From Coniochaeta sp. PMI_546 (lineage: Eukaryota > Ascomycota > Sordariomycetes > Coniochaetales > Coniochaetaceae), in assembly GCA_021432605.1 (NCBI GenBank), contig MU271146.1, positions 2,356,001 through 2,420,000 on the forward strand: a stretch of DNA of 64,000 nt, given 5' to 3'. The notes beneath the pieces were generated by a model that was not told the DNA's origin, did not search any database, and saw only the letters and a program-made list of their open reading frames with translations. Shown in pieces: positions 1-12,325 of this stretch; the stretch's first letter is position 1, and the number at the start of each line of letters is the position of its first letter. The translations under genes were made by a program, and so were the position numbers.

Positions 1-3000
1 ACCCTGGCATATGACAAATAGGTGCACCTGGTTGACCTTTTTGAGCTCGCGTGTCTCGGAGAGCAGTAGAAGGCACAGTCTGATAGATACACAACATGTG
101 GCGGGGGTTTGCATTTGTGAGGGAGAGAGACATGCGCGTACCCGCCAGATCCTAGAGGAGGCTTGCAGGTAATACATAGCTATATATGTACGCTGCGTGT
201 CCACGGGTAGGTTATATTACCTTCAGCATAGCGAAAGGCATGCAAAGTGTCGCAGATGTGGAAGGAGACCGTCCTTTTGGAGATGGCAGAACCATACCAC
301 AGTTTTCTATCAATCTGTGGTCGAGGTGAAGCAGGCCCTTACTCAGATACTTGCTGATTTTGACACACGTCTTTGTGCGATGCGAGCGTCTACACCTAGA
401 TCTTTCGTCCTTCGGTGTGGTCGCCTGTGGCCTGAAGCACACCTTGAACTAATGCAGGAGCGCGACTGGATGCACAAGAAGTGGCTTTTTTTTTTTTGTC
501 TTCAACCCCTGTCTGGATAGAACAGCGCCTCGTGTGCCATCCAGTATTATGAGTCCTCCTTGCCATCGTGCCTACACGTACTGATCACCAACAACGGTCG
601 TCACCCCCAACACCACGGCTGCGGATCAGCCCGACCGCTTGATTGGGACGACAGCGGACGCTTGTTCCAGAGGTTCTAGTGTGTGATGTGTTGTGACTGG
701 AATGGGATTGTCTCGTGCAATCTTGATGGAGTGGCGACCTTGGAGCTTGTAACATTGAGCATCGAAAGCCAACAAATTTCAGCTCTGGTCTCGCATTGCT
801 TCGACCTGACAGACCAGCATGGAAGTCTCTGCAGAATCAGGTTGCTCAGCAGATCAGCCAAAGTTTGTTGACTGGAGGTCCTCGAAGGGCTGGACAGTGG
901 ACATAGCTAGGTAGCTTACTACGCAGTAAGATGTGGATGTTTTAATCGACGGACCCATTGAATTTGGCTTCGGCTGCCGAGTCCTTAGCGCCTACCCAAA
1001 CTCCGTCTCGAAAAGGGCACATGAGCAAAAGAAGCCCCCAGTCTGGCGGGTCTCCATTGAGAAGCAACAAAAGCCCACCACCGGCCACATCCCCAGCTTC
1101 AGCTAACTTCCCTCTATTTACCTTACCTGATCTGCCTGCCTCTGCAGCCCTGAACCGTATCGTCCTGGCCTTCGTTTTCTCCCGAGATCCTCCATTGACT
1201 CACATTTGACTCGTTTTCGCCAGAGTCAGGCCAGGCAGAATCACGCTTGACCAAGCGTTCGACACTTGGTGTACCGGCCCCCCGGCTTACTGCGGACCGG
1301 CCAGGTGACCTCGAAAGACTCCATCGTCCTCATCGAAGCGGGGCAGTCTAGAGAGAGACGAAGACAAAGATCCTTGAACCAACGTCACTGGTCTGCGCGA
1401 CACACCTGGTATTTGCACAGTAACCGCTACTACGCAGAAAGGTAGAGGCAGCACATTCAACAGCAACAAAGTCGTGAAAAGGTATGAGCAAGACAATATC
1501 ATCCGGTGGTTGCAAACTGAGATTGGAAGTCAAAGTCACTGCACATCTCCATGCCTCGTACCTGACGTTGTCGTACCTTGCCTTACATCATACAGATTAC
1601 TGACCTCGCCTTGCCTGCTAGGTAGGTTCGTGCCTGACGTACCTTTCTCCCTCTACGTGGACACTCTGGAGCTTCTGCCCAGTCACGTCACAGTACTTGG
1701 CCGTCGTTTCGCATTGGATCACGCTCTCAGTGCTGCAAGCTTCCACTTTTTTCCCTGCATCACACGATCCCAAATCTCGGTACCCTTTCCATTTGGGTGC
1801 CAACAATAGCACTGCCCTACCTTTTACATCACCATCCTAGATTCCTACCTTGCACAGTATCCTACACGATAGAGCTTTCTATTCTCTCATCTCCTGTTAT
1901 AGGCCTTTGGTTCTCCTCCTTTTCTCACGCTTCACTTGCCCTATTTTGCACCTCACTTGCACATCCAGGCCCAACTTTGTGGGGCTGTTTTTTTGACAAG
2001 CGTTGCGGCTGCCACTAAGAAGCAACCCCTCCACCTCTCCTTCTCCTCACCATTGGATCCTCGTCGTCGAGTTTACCCCTCCAAAACAAAGAGCTGGCCA
2101 ACCAAGCATCAACCATTTCCCACCACCTCCCCGTCAACCGACTACACCACTACAACACCTTCCATCATTCAAATTCGACCCGTTGCTGATACTCTTTGCT
2201 CTGGTTCACCAGATTATAGGGAAACAGCAAACATAGCAGACTCTCGTACCGCTTGCAACAACTTTTGCCCTGGCAATTGGAGCGACTACGTAAACCACGT
2301 ACTCACAGCCCTCGCTAAACAAGCCAATATCTTCAATTCCAGACATTGGTCGGAGCCAGCTGGCTTCCACCTCTCTCTCCCCGTCTTGTAACTGAGACTG
2401 AAACATCACCCATTCCATGTAAGTTCCTTTTATTATTTTGATTTTCTTACAGCTCATCTCCTCTCGGTGTACTCGGGTCCATGCAAACCTTCCGGCTGTC
2501 CCCATTTCCTAGGCATTACTGCCTCGGAATCGCTGCTCTTGCTCTTTTTGCCGACTAGCGGACGGGGTCCAACGCCTTGTGCGCTTGTGCAGAATCTCTG
2601 GAAACCTCAAAGCACCACCGGGGCAGTCGTCGTTTTCGGCGCATCACGTTGGAACGGAACGAGGAAACGAGAAACACCGGAGCCAAGGCCAGGTCAGGAC
2701 AGGTGCGGAATCAAAACTCAAACGGCGCGACCCTGAACTTTTCTGCCTTCCAATATGGTCTGTTAAGGTGAAGTCATGGGCAATCGATGGCCAGAGACTC
2801 ATCTCGTCGAGGGTGGCACAACGGCCGCGCGCTTGTGTCTCATGCACACAACCCACTCGAACCCACCAAAAGTTTGTTGCGAGCTTGTGCTGCAAGCAAC
2901 ACCGTCTGCCGCTTTGGAGCTCCTGTCTGGTTGCCACCTTTTTTCGCCCAGTCCAACTCCCCGCAGTCAATCTCTACGTTGGATGAGCTACTTAACCTGT

Positions 3001-3562
3001 TCCACGGCTACCGGGCCTACCCACTGCCCGCCCCTCTAAATTCACTTCTCCGGACATCTCGATTCGGTTCCCGCAGGCCTTTCCCCCATGTGCCTTCACT
3101 TACTTTCCCCACCCCCTCCGTCACCTGAATCCCTACATTTTACCCTCATCACATTGTGCGAACTTCTCAAGAGCTGCCTCTAATTAGGGAGTCATCTCGT
3201 ATCACAGAACTCGATCACTTGTCGCTGTTTGCGCGAGTCTGGCCATTGCGCTTCTTTTAAAGCACGTCCATCTGCTATTTTACCCCGCCAATCGACCCGT
3301 GCTCCTTCGATACTGCGCACCTCGAGCTCTCTTCTAGTGCATCGTCACTGCAGCACATCTACACCACCTCTACCAAGACACAAAGTCGGCATCTAAACGA
3401 CTTTTGACGATTTCACGACTATCGAAGAAGCGAGGCTCTTGAAATTTAGCCCTGCTTTTGCCTAGCCAGGCACATCGACTACCCTCGTCCTTGACCTGAT
3501 CTCTGACAATCTGGATCAATCACCAGAGCAATAGCACGGACACGAGCCGCTGTTGAGCAACC
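1..3562. other. Upstream region of the GSK3 gene, no convincing gene
   Basis: No reading frame here resembles a known protein, and most short ones lack an ATG. From about 1.5 kb onward the plus strand becomes pyrimidine-rich with many CT and CCA runs, which is typical of fungal promoters and long 5' leaders. A good donor-like GTAAGT lies at 2419-2424, so the GSK3 leader may carry an intron; this is inference and no acceptor was fixed. The first 1 kb shows nothing I can name. Confidence 0.5.
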
Positions 3563-5044
3563 ATGGCGTCAAATCGCCCCGCAGCATTCAATACCCTGCG
3601 GATGGGAGGTGAGCTCTGCCCCTTGTCGCGCCTCTTGCGATTGGACAACGCTAACGTTGGAGCAGAAGTCATCCGCGAAAAGGTTCAAGACGGAGTAACC
3701 GGGGAACAGAGAGAGATACAATACACACAGTGCAAGATCGTCGGCAACGGATCTTTTGGTGTCGTCTTTCAAACCAAACTGTCGCCCTCAGGGGAGGATG
3801 CCGCCATCAAGCGTGTCCTTCAAGACAAGAGATTCAAGGTACGTGGTGTTGGAGGACCTTTGATGTAGATGGAAGATGGACTTGGACATATTGACTGACC
3901 CTTGCAGAATCGTGAACTCCAAATTATGCGAATCGTGCGCCACCCGAATATTGTCCAGCTAAAGGCATTTTACTATTCTAATGGCGAACGCGTAAGGACA
4001 AACCTCACCGTACTAGGCGTGGCTAAGCACTGACAGTCGGAGCAGAAAGATGAGGTATATCTCAACCTAGTCCAGGAGTTCGTTCCGGAGACAGTGTACC
4101 GGGCCTCCAGATTCTTCAACAAGATGAAGACCACCATGCCCATTCTGGAGGTCAAGTTATACATCTACCAGCTCTTCCGAGCTCTGGCATACATTCATTC
4201 GCAGGGAATATGCCATCGCGACATCAAGCCACAAAATCTGCTCCTCGATCCCAGTACTGGAGTCCTCAAACTCTGCGATTTCGGAAGCGCAAAGATTTTG
4301 GTGGAGAACGAACCGAACGTTTCATACATTTGCTCTCGATACTACAGGGCGCCAGAGCTCATCTTTGGAGCCACGAACTACACCACGAAGATTGGTAAGT
4401 CAAGCGACGCACGAAACCGCGGTCGGAAGTGTGGCTAACATTCATCGCCTTTTAGATGTTTGGTCGACCGGTTGTGTCATGGCGGAACTCATGCTCGGAC
4501 AGCCTCTATTCCCCGGCGAGTCAGGCATTGATCAGTTGGTGGAAATCATCAAGGTGCTTGGGACGCCTACAAGGGAGCAGATTCGCACAATGAATCCCAA
4601 CTACATGGAGCACAAGTTCCCCCAAATCAAGCCGCACCCATTCAGCAAGGTCTTCCGCAAGGCTGATAACAACGCCATTGACCTGATTGGCAGACTGCTT
4701 GAATACACCCCAACAGAACGCCTAGGGGCCATCGATGCAATTGTTCATCCATTTTTCGACGAGCTTCGCGATCCGAGCACGAAACTGCCCGACTCCAGGC
4801 ATCAGACTGGCCAGCTGAGGGATCTGCCTCCCCTGTTCGATTTCTCTCGTCATGGTAAGAGTGATGTATCATGATCTGCTGCAGTACAATTGCTAACCCC
4901 GCGACCGCAGAGTTGTCCATCAGGCCATCGCTCAATCACCAACTTGTGCCACCACACATGAGGCCTATTCTGGCCCAGCAAGGCCTAGACATTGACAATT
5001 TCACACCCATGGCGAAGCAGGACATGATGGCCAGATTAGACTGA
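3563..5044 (+). CDS. gsk3: Glycogen synthase kinase 3 (GSK3/shaggy-type Ser/Thr kinase)
   Basis: Six exons (3563-3608, 3666-3838, 3908-3991, 4046-4394, 4456-4854, 4911-5044) encode 394 residues, the usual length for fungal GSK3. The protein shows the glycine-rich loop GNGSFGVVF, the ATP-binding lysine in AIKRV, the catalytic loop HRDIKPQN, the metal-binding DFGSAK and the activation segment [12 protein letters not shown]. The last contains the tyrosine whose phosphorylation activates this family. GSK3 kinases phosphorylate primed substrates and act in development, stress response and, in plant pathogens, virulence. The start ATG sits in a good context (accATGG) and gives the conserved fungal N-terminus [16 protein letters not shown] once the first intron is removed. 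All introns are 54-69 nt with GT-AG ends. The identity is near certain; regulation is not visible beyond a long leader. Confidence 0.97.
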
Positions 5045-6490
5045 GCCAGGGGTTTTTAGCCCATCGGATAACCCCGTAAATAGCATTAACGTGGTCGGCG
5101 CCGTCATATTCTTCATCCCTTTTTGAACCAAGCTGTGGTGGCCTGGCCCGCGGGAACACGTCGGCACGGTCACTTTGATCTCAGAGGCAGCGGACTCTGA
5201 CAGCCAACTTGTCCCGATCTAATAAGCTGAGACGGTCGTGGTGTTGGATTAGAGAATCAAAAGGAGACCATGGCGAACGGATGGCACGATGAAGAAGCGA
5301 AATGGACCGAGCCATTGGCCAGATATGGTCTTGGAACGCTGTCCGGCCTCGCATGTTGATCTGGGGAGAAGACAGTTCCACAGACCGGCCAGCAGCATGT
5401 GGAAAGCAGGTCAATCCTGCTTAATACAGCTGGGCGACGTGTGGATGAGCACTCCACGGACCAACCAACGTCTTCTCTTTTTAGATTTTCTTTTCTGCAT
5501 CACCGATGGTCTTTTGCTTACACTTGGACGACCCCATGTGCGCTTAGGCCTTCATCTTGTGGCCGGACACAACAACGTTGGCTGGGGCATGTTCCTGGCT
5601 CCAGCGGCTTCGGTTACGACAGTGTGCTTCCGGACAGACAAATGACACAGCGTCGTATATGTTAGCACCTTCTGTTTGGACTTTTGGGTGCATGGAGTTT
5701 GCCATGCCAGGGCATTGAAGCAGGTGGCTGCGGGGGTAGAGGGTAGCACGGAAGGACAAACAAGGGCTAGGGAAGGGGGGCTCAAGGGGGATCTTTGACG
5801 GACTACAGGAGATCATTGAACTCCTTCATGACGGCAGGAAAACGGAAACGAGGCACGCGTCGTACCCATGGCATGATTCAAAAAGATGTTAGTGTTTCTA
5901 TCAGAGTTTATGAGGATACGGCCTTGGCCTCGCGCTGTCGTACAAGTCCCGCTTTTGACGGGTTTCGTCGAAAATAGAGAGGGGTGTCCCGGGCTGTTAT
6001 ACCTTGATTTTCGAGACAAGCAGTGCCTAGACCGTGATATTTGTTATTTGTCACTTGAAAAAGTCAAGCCGTTACTACAGACAGTAGTACAACGTCACTG
6101 CGAGCAGGGTCAGGCCAACCGTTGACCGCTTTAGACTCTGGCGGGCACGAACTCATGAGCTTTGTACACAGACATTGAAGTATTGAATAAGGTCGTCTAG
6201 GTACCTTACAAAGGTACGCTACATGTAGCTTTACGTCGTGAGCATTATGACTAAGCAGCCCCACTATGCTGTTTCCTCTCGCCTACCTAAGTTTGCACCA
6301 TTCCACTTCTGGCTGGTCGCTTTTTCGCATCGTGTTTCCGGCCTCGATAGTACTTTCCTAGCTAGTTGCACTTAGTCTAGATGGTACAGACCCAGCTCTC
6401 ACCCAGAACAAGCAAAAGGCTGCGGCATCTGCATCATCAACGCAATCCATCTCAACCTCAACCTCTGGCTCCTTCACTCGTCGCATCATT
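5045..6490. other. Intergenic region, GSK3 to CBP80
   Basis: This holds the 3' flank of the kinase gene and the promoter of the cap-binding gene. Open frames up to about 118 codons occur, but none resembles a known protein or has a plausible splice structure. I see no RNA gene or repeat. Confidence 0.5.
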
Positions 6491-9220
6491 ATGGCGGACT
6501 ACGAGCGACGATACGGCAGAGGCGGTGGTGGTCACCACAACTCGCGTAAACGGAGGTACAGAGGTGAGCCAGCTTTACTCCGGTCGATAGCTTTCGATAC
6601 AGTGGCCTGGTGCCGTCTTCCTTGGGTCAATTTGCTGACGAGACCTCTCAAACAGATGACGACGACCATGATCAGCGCGGACCGCGTCGCCGCTTCGATG
6701 CTCCGCCCCACGTACGAGTTCGCAAGGGCCTGCTGGCCATCGCCGAGAACCCAATGCGCCCGTGGCACGAGGAGGTGCAGTCCATCGCCAACCTCATGAC
6801 GGACAACTACGACGACGAGCTGCTGCGCGGTAACTTCGTCGACCTCGTCCTGCAGCTGGCGCTCGAGCAGCCGCTCAAGACGCCCTTCACAGCTGCTGTG
6901 GTGCTGGTCGCGAATACCAATAAGGCCGAGCTTGTTGACCTGCTGCTCACGAAACTGGCAGGTGCCATTGAGGCTCGGATTGCCGAGGGCGAGTGGCGCG
7001 ATGTTAAGCTGTACCTGAAGCTGTTGGCGTGCTTGCAGAGCCTTCTCGAGGGAGACGGTGTATTTCCCGTTCTCGAGGAGCTATTCTCCCGCGCTGTAGA
7101 TCTGCAGACTGCCAGCTCGGACGACGTGAGTGGTTCCCCTATGCGCGGAACATGTTGCAGGGTGGTCAGTCTCGTACTAACATCTACTTCTAGACGATCG
7201 GTACCGAGCTTGTCAAGATCATCTTGCTTACGATACCATACGTCATGGCCGCTGCGTCCGGCAACTCTGCACAGAAGGCTGCGGAATTGATGGACAAGAC
7301 CGATATCATTGCGTCAGAGCCACACGCGCTGCAGGCCTTGATCGACCCATATCAACCGGACGCTCACGAGGAGAGCCCGACTGCGTCGATGAGTCTGATC
7401 GGCCTGCTCCAGAAACAACTACAGCAGGAAGCGAGCAACGGGTGGGAGCTGAAATGCTTGCCTAGGCCCTGGAAGTTTCCGCTGGAAGATATCGAGCAGC
7501 AGACCAAGCTTGACGAATGTCCAAAGCATGCTCTGCCAGCCATCAAGGTCCCCGAGACGGTCGTCGCTGGACCCCGGCCTCTGTTCCCAGAGATTTACTC
7601 TTCCGTATACTCGGGTCAGGAGGTTGAATCCGTTCCACCTCTGACGAGCATTGCCGCATCGCTTGTCCGGGATGCCCTCCTGGATGGGATTAACGTTCTC
7701 GACTTCAACCGGCATGCCGTGGCCCGCAACCTCATCGAGGTTGACTGCTATTTCGCACCCAAGACATTCGCCGCACGCGCGACGCCCTTCGACCGGCTCC
7801 GCGATATTGAGCCGGGCAAATCGACGTGGAAGCCCGAGGATGTGGCCGTCGACGCAGTGTTCTCACAGCTGCTGCAGCTGCCTACTCCAGAGCACAAGCT
7901 CGTGTACTACCACTCCGTCCTGACGGAAGCCTGCAAGCAGGCACCGGCTGCGATCGCGCCCAGCCTTGGCAGAGCCATCAGATTCTTGTACAGGAACCAG
8001 CCTCGCATGGATCTGGAGCTGGTAAGCCGGTTTATGGACTGGTTCGCGCACCATCTCAGCAATTTCGGCTTCACTTGGAAATGGACTGAATGGGTTGACG
8101 ACGTGGCCCTGCCGGACCTGGATCCGAGCAAGGCCTTCATCAGGGGTGCCATCGACAAGGAGATCCGGCTCAGTTTCGCCCAGCGAATCAAGAACACCCT
8201 GCCCGAACCTTACCAGCATCTCATCTCCGCTGACACGGAGAAGGATGTGCCAGACTTCAAGTTTGCCAACGACGGTAAGCATCATCTTCTTCTGTCTGGG
8301 AAAGAAAATTTGCAATGAAATACTAACACCGCCACGCAGACGTCCCCTTCGCAGCCGAAGGCCGCGAGCTAGCCTCCATGCTCCGCAAAAAGGTGGCCGA
8401 GGAAGACATCCAGCCGATAATCGACGGCATCCAGTCAGAAGCGCTCGACCGCAACCTGGACCCGCTCGTGACGTCGACCGACGTCTTCGTCACGGCCGTG
8501 CTGCACATGGGCTCCAAGACGCTGTCGCACGTCCTCGCGGCCATCGAGCGCAACAAGGAGCGCCTGCTGGACATCGGGGCCGCGTCCGACGCCGCGCGCG
8601 AGCAGATCCTCGACAGCGTGGCCAACTACTGGGCCGCCCACCCGGGCGTGGCGGTCACGATCGTGGAGAAGCTGCTGAACTACTCCATCCTGCAGCCGCT
8701 GACCGTCATCCGGTGGGCGCTGGTCACCAAGGCCGGCAAGTCGACGGGGGAGGCGCTCGCGCAGGCGCACATCTACGAGGTCGTCTTCAACACCGTGGTC
8801 AAGGTCTCTGCTCGCGTGAGGCAGCTCGTGTCGTCGCCCCCGGCCGCTAAGACTGACGGGGACACGGCCATGGGCGGTGCCGGCGCGGAGGAGGCGGAGG
8901 TGAGGGCCATGCGGGACTTGTTCCGGGGCATCGAGGATGCGCTCGTCGCATGGGCGGACGGGAGCAAGGATGAGATGATCGAGGCTGCGTATGGGGAGGG
9001 TGATGGGAACAGTGAGAGGGATAGGCTGGTGAGGAGGTGGGGGAGCCGGTGGCTGAGAGTCTTCCGCCGGAGGGCGGCGATCGAGGAGGCTTTTGTGCAG
9101 GAGGCTGAGAGGAAGAGGGCGCTTGCTCCTCCTCCTCCTCCTCCTGCGGCTGTTGAGACTCAAGGAGAGGGGCAGAGCAATGGTCAGGGTGCCCAGGATG
9201 TTCAGGACGGGATCGAGTAG
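6491..9220 (+). CDS. cbc1: Nuclear cap-binding protein subunit 1 (CBP80)
   Basis: Four exons (6491-6563, 6656-7125, 7194-8274, 8340-9220) encode 834 residues, normal for CBP80. After an Arg/Gly-rich N-terminus comes an all-helical MIF4G-type repeat domain, including PMRPWHEEVQSIANL and the segment ALEQPLKTPFTAAVVLVANT, and then the two C-terminal helical domains. CBP80 is the large subunit of the nuclear cap-binding complex. It grips CBP20, which contacts the m7G cap, and links capped RNA to splicing, 3' processing and export. The start ATG opens with MADYERRYGRGG. The last intron carries a perfect TACTAAC branch site. The C-terminus ends in a short proline run followed by a Gln/Gly-rich tail. 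Phase is consistent across every junction. Confidence 0.95.
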
Positions 9221-10199
9221 GGTCCTTGTCTCGTGCTCTGGAACGGACGTCTCTTTTGCATCGTATTTCTTTTATCCTGCCCTACTTCAGTTTCACGTGG
9301 GGAAAAAAGCATCTGCGGAATCATCTACCAAGCTCGGGGAATTGGAGCTACCAGAAGTGGTTCTTGATTACCACTGCCTGTACCATTATGCGGGTTGGAA
9401 AGGAGGGTAAGGAAAAGAGATATATGCTGCGACATTCTGAGGTTAGGAATACAACAGGCATTGATTTCATCCTATGCGTCGCGCGGTGTATGATGGAACG
9501 GGTGAGAATCCCACATCGGGAGAAGTTATGGGTATCAAGATTCCAAGCTGTGACTATTTTCTCCTACAATGTTCTAGTCTCTGGTATTTACGCGGATAAG
9601 CATCCTTGCGTAAAACACCTGCCTCCCTCTGTAAAAGCTCCAACTTTTGCCTTTGGTCCACGGTAGACTTCTCCTGATAGCCACGAGGCTCTTGTAGGAG
9701 GTGCGATACCGATCCACCAGTGACGGCTGCCCAATTGGAGTGTTAGCCCTCAGCAGTCCCTTGGATTGATGGTTCTGAGGGTGATCTATACCATTTAGAG
9801 AGCTTCTTGGAAAGCTTCTTTCTTCTAAAGACTCCTTCAAACGTTTGCATGATTGCGTTGATGCGCCAGCCAGATAATCTCTTACTGCCGGAGCTCTCTT
9901 GAGAGGGATTGCTGATAAATGAAGATCACGCCGCTTTGAACGGGACGTAATCATTCCCCCGTCTCTCTGTCTCTGAGGTTGGGGTGCTGCCCACCGTTCT
10001 CGCCGTCCTTCTTCGGCAAGCAATCTCCATTGCCGGACACGTCCTTCGGCAAGCCTCGTCAAGTAATGCCTTTGCCTCAACAGATTTGGTAGAAGCTCCA
10101 GAGCAGGATATCCTCCTCCGCGTTGTGGGTCATCCAGCTGAATCCTGAACCACTTGTTTGTCCTCCTTTTCCCATCGTCTGACTTTTTTTTCAGTATCT
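9221..10199. other. Convergent intergenic region, CBP80 to SAP49
   Basis: This contains the 3' flanks of two convergent genes. A minus-strand open frame at 9574-10080 (168 codons) and a plus-strand one at 9226-9666 are both open only from TTG codons, and neither gives a protein I recognise. I call no gene. A decayed element cannot be excluded. Confidence 0.45.
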
Positions 10200-11489
10200 T
10201 TACCTGAAGCCATTAGGCGGCGGCGGCGCAAACCCCGGAGGCGGGACACCACCCGGCACTCCGAAGCCCGGCGGCGGTGCGAAACCAGCCGGCACGCCGT
10301 TTGGGGGAGGCACGCCGCCCGGGAACCCGACGACGGGGGGCACGGCGGCGCCAGGGGGTGGGATGCCTGGGTAGACGGGTGAGCCGCCTGGCGGCGGTAC
10401 ACCTCCGAAGGGCGGGGGGGCGGCTCCGGGGTGGAAGTTGGCTACCGGACCGCCAAAGCCGGAGTGGCTTGGTGGTGGGCGCGCGGGGAGACCTGATGGT
10501 GCGGGCGGCAGGCCGAGGGCGCCGCCTGGCATGCCTGGTGGGCCGCCCGGTCGGATGCCCATGGGTGGTTGGGGCGGGAAGCCGCCTACTTGTGCTTGAA
10601 GGTAAGGGGCCGGGGCGCGAACTGGCATCGGTGGCGGGACGCCGAAGCCGGCTGGTGGCATGCTGACGGGTGATATGGATGGTGGGAATGGGGGGATGCC
10701 TGCTGCTGGGGGAGGGCCGGTGGGCGTCGCTATTGTTGCGTCGGATAGGCCTGGTGGTGGGACGGCGGCAGTACCCGGCGCGGACATGTGGAAGGCTGGC
10801 GGGAGGACTTGCTGCTCTGGCACGATGTTGTGCTTCTTTCCCTCTGCTGCCAGCTTGCGCTCCGCCTCGTCGCCGTGGCGCTCACCCTTGCCGTCTTTCT
10901 TGTATGCGTACTCGACCGTGATCTGCTTGCTGAGAAGGTACTGGCCGTTCATGTTGTCCCGGGCGGCGTCGGAGGCCTCGAAGCTGTCGAAGCTGACGAA
11001 GCCGTAGCCCTTGGAGATGTTGTTGTCGTCGCGGATGATGTTGGGCTGGCGCAGGATCTGGCCGAACTGGCTGAAGGTATCGTAGAGGATCTTCTCGTCC
11101 ACCTGGGGGTCGAGGTTGTTGATGAAGAGCTCGGCGCCGATGTCGACGGCCTTCTGCTTGTCGGCGCTGGCCTTGTTGACGCGGATGGGCTTGCCCCAGA
11201 CGCGGATGCCGTTGAGGACCTTGGAGGCGTAGTCGGCGCTCTCGGCCGTGTCGAACTCGACGAAGCCGTAGCCTTGGTGGGTTTGAGACACGCGGTCTTG
11301 GGGCATGTGGACTTGGCGGACGGGGCCGACTTGGGTCATGAGCTCCGAGAGGAGTTCTTGTGTGAAGCGCTCGTCGATGTTGCCGACGTAGACGGTGGCA
11401 TCTTTGTTTTGTTCCCTATTAACACAATATGTCAGCCCGGGACCCGATCGCTTGAGACTCCTGTGTCTGACTTACCAGTGCTTAGACAT
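10200..11489 (-). CDS. sap49: SF3b complex subunit SAP49/SF3B4 (splicing factor, two RRMs)
   Basis: Exon 1 is only 14 nt (11476-11489, MSKH plus part of a Trp codon); exon 2 is 10200-11415, giving 409 residues. Splicing out 11416-11475 restores the expected start [23 protein letters not shown]1 runs through [15 protein letters not shown], and RRM2 contains ELFINNLDP and the RNP1 motif [11 protein letters not shown]. The C-terminal half is a Pro/Gly-rich tail of PPPG-type repeats. SF3B4/Hsh49 is part of SF3b in the U2 snRNP and contacts pre-mRNA near the branch site. The frame is open upstream of the first in-frame Met of exon 2, so the short first exon matters for a correct start. It is transcribed divergently from TOM7. 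Confidence 0.95.
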
Positions 11490-11904
11490 TGTGAGAAATG
11501 CCTTGAAATATGTGCCTAGGGGTTATGTTATGTGGTTACTCTTGAGGTTGCTATGCAGGCAACTTGAAGCTCTGGCTGCTGTTATTTTTCTTTTGCTGGA
11601 GCTCAGAGTCCAGAGTACGTACCTGCTTGAACAGGACTAACAGGGATTAGCGTTGTGCTAGCGCCATATGTCGGAATAACTGGTAAAAGGTGGGCTCTCG
11701 CCACTGGCCAATGAGAGAGACGGACAGACTTTGTGGACTCTGCATGCTGAACGAAGCCGCCATCAATCTTTTGAGCCGACTTTCGATCAACTCCCATCTC
11801 CGGTCAAGGCTAGACGTTTCAATCACCAACGTCCTGTCGTCAACGCAACATCCTCTAACCCATATCAAGATCAGTTCTATAGCAACAGACTGACTACAGC
11901 CAAG
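11490..11904. promoter_or_regulatory. Divergent promoter shared by SAP49 and TOM7
   Basis: These 415 bases separate the start codons of two divergently transcribed genes and must hold both core promoters and both 5' leaders. No clear TATA box or named operator was found. Assignment as a shared promoter is inferred from layout alone. Confidence 0.55.
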
Positions 11905-12325
11905 ATGTTCACCCTTTCGGAAGAGTCGAAGGTACAGACAGAGCCATCCCCAACCTAGGTCACCCGACAACGACGGACGTCATGCTAACGAGCTGCAACA
12001 GGAGCGCATCACCAAGCTCATCGAGATCTCTCGAGTGGCTATTCACTAGTACGTCTTCCTGGCCGCTGGTATAGCCTAGAAGACCGAAGATGGCTAACAT
12101 GATCCCCAGTGGCTATCTTCCTCTGATCCTTTATCTCGGTATGTTGCTGCACTTGCCTCTTGCAACAGCACGGCGCACCAGCTAACATCATTCGTCACAG
12201 GGTACACGCGTAGCGAGCCGCGCCCACCCGTCATCCGGTGTGTCCCAACAATTCGTCCGAATCACGTTGCCCCGTCGTGCCTGTTCTAACATGTCACCTA
12301 CAGCCTCCTGTCGCCGATCGGTTAG
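11905..12325 (+). CDS. tom7: TOM7, small subunit of the mitochondrial TOM import complex
   Basis: Five tiny exons (11905-11931, 12002-12048, 12110-12138, 12201-12237, 12304-12325) join in phase to a 53-residue protein. It starts MFTLSEESKERITKLIEISR, continues [20 protein letters not shown] and ends PRPPVIRLLSPIG. This is the Tom7 pattern: a short amphipathic N-terminus, one outer-membrane helix around [11 protein letters not shown] and a short C-terminal tail. Tom7 modulates assembly and stability of the outer-membrane protein translocase. All four introns are GT-AG, 61-70 nt long, two with CTAAC-like branch sites. The gene has 162 coding bases over 421 bases, so gene finders easily miss it. 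The frame stays open for about 75 codons beyond the TAG stop, which I regard as non-coding by default. Confidence 0.93.

Noticed and set aside
9574-10080. A minus-strand frame of 168 codons between CBP80 and SAP49, considered as a transposon relic
   Set aside because: It opens only at TTG and I could match no transposase motif, terminal repeat or target duplication.
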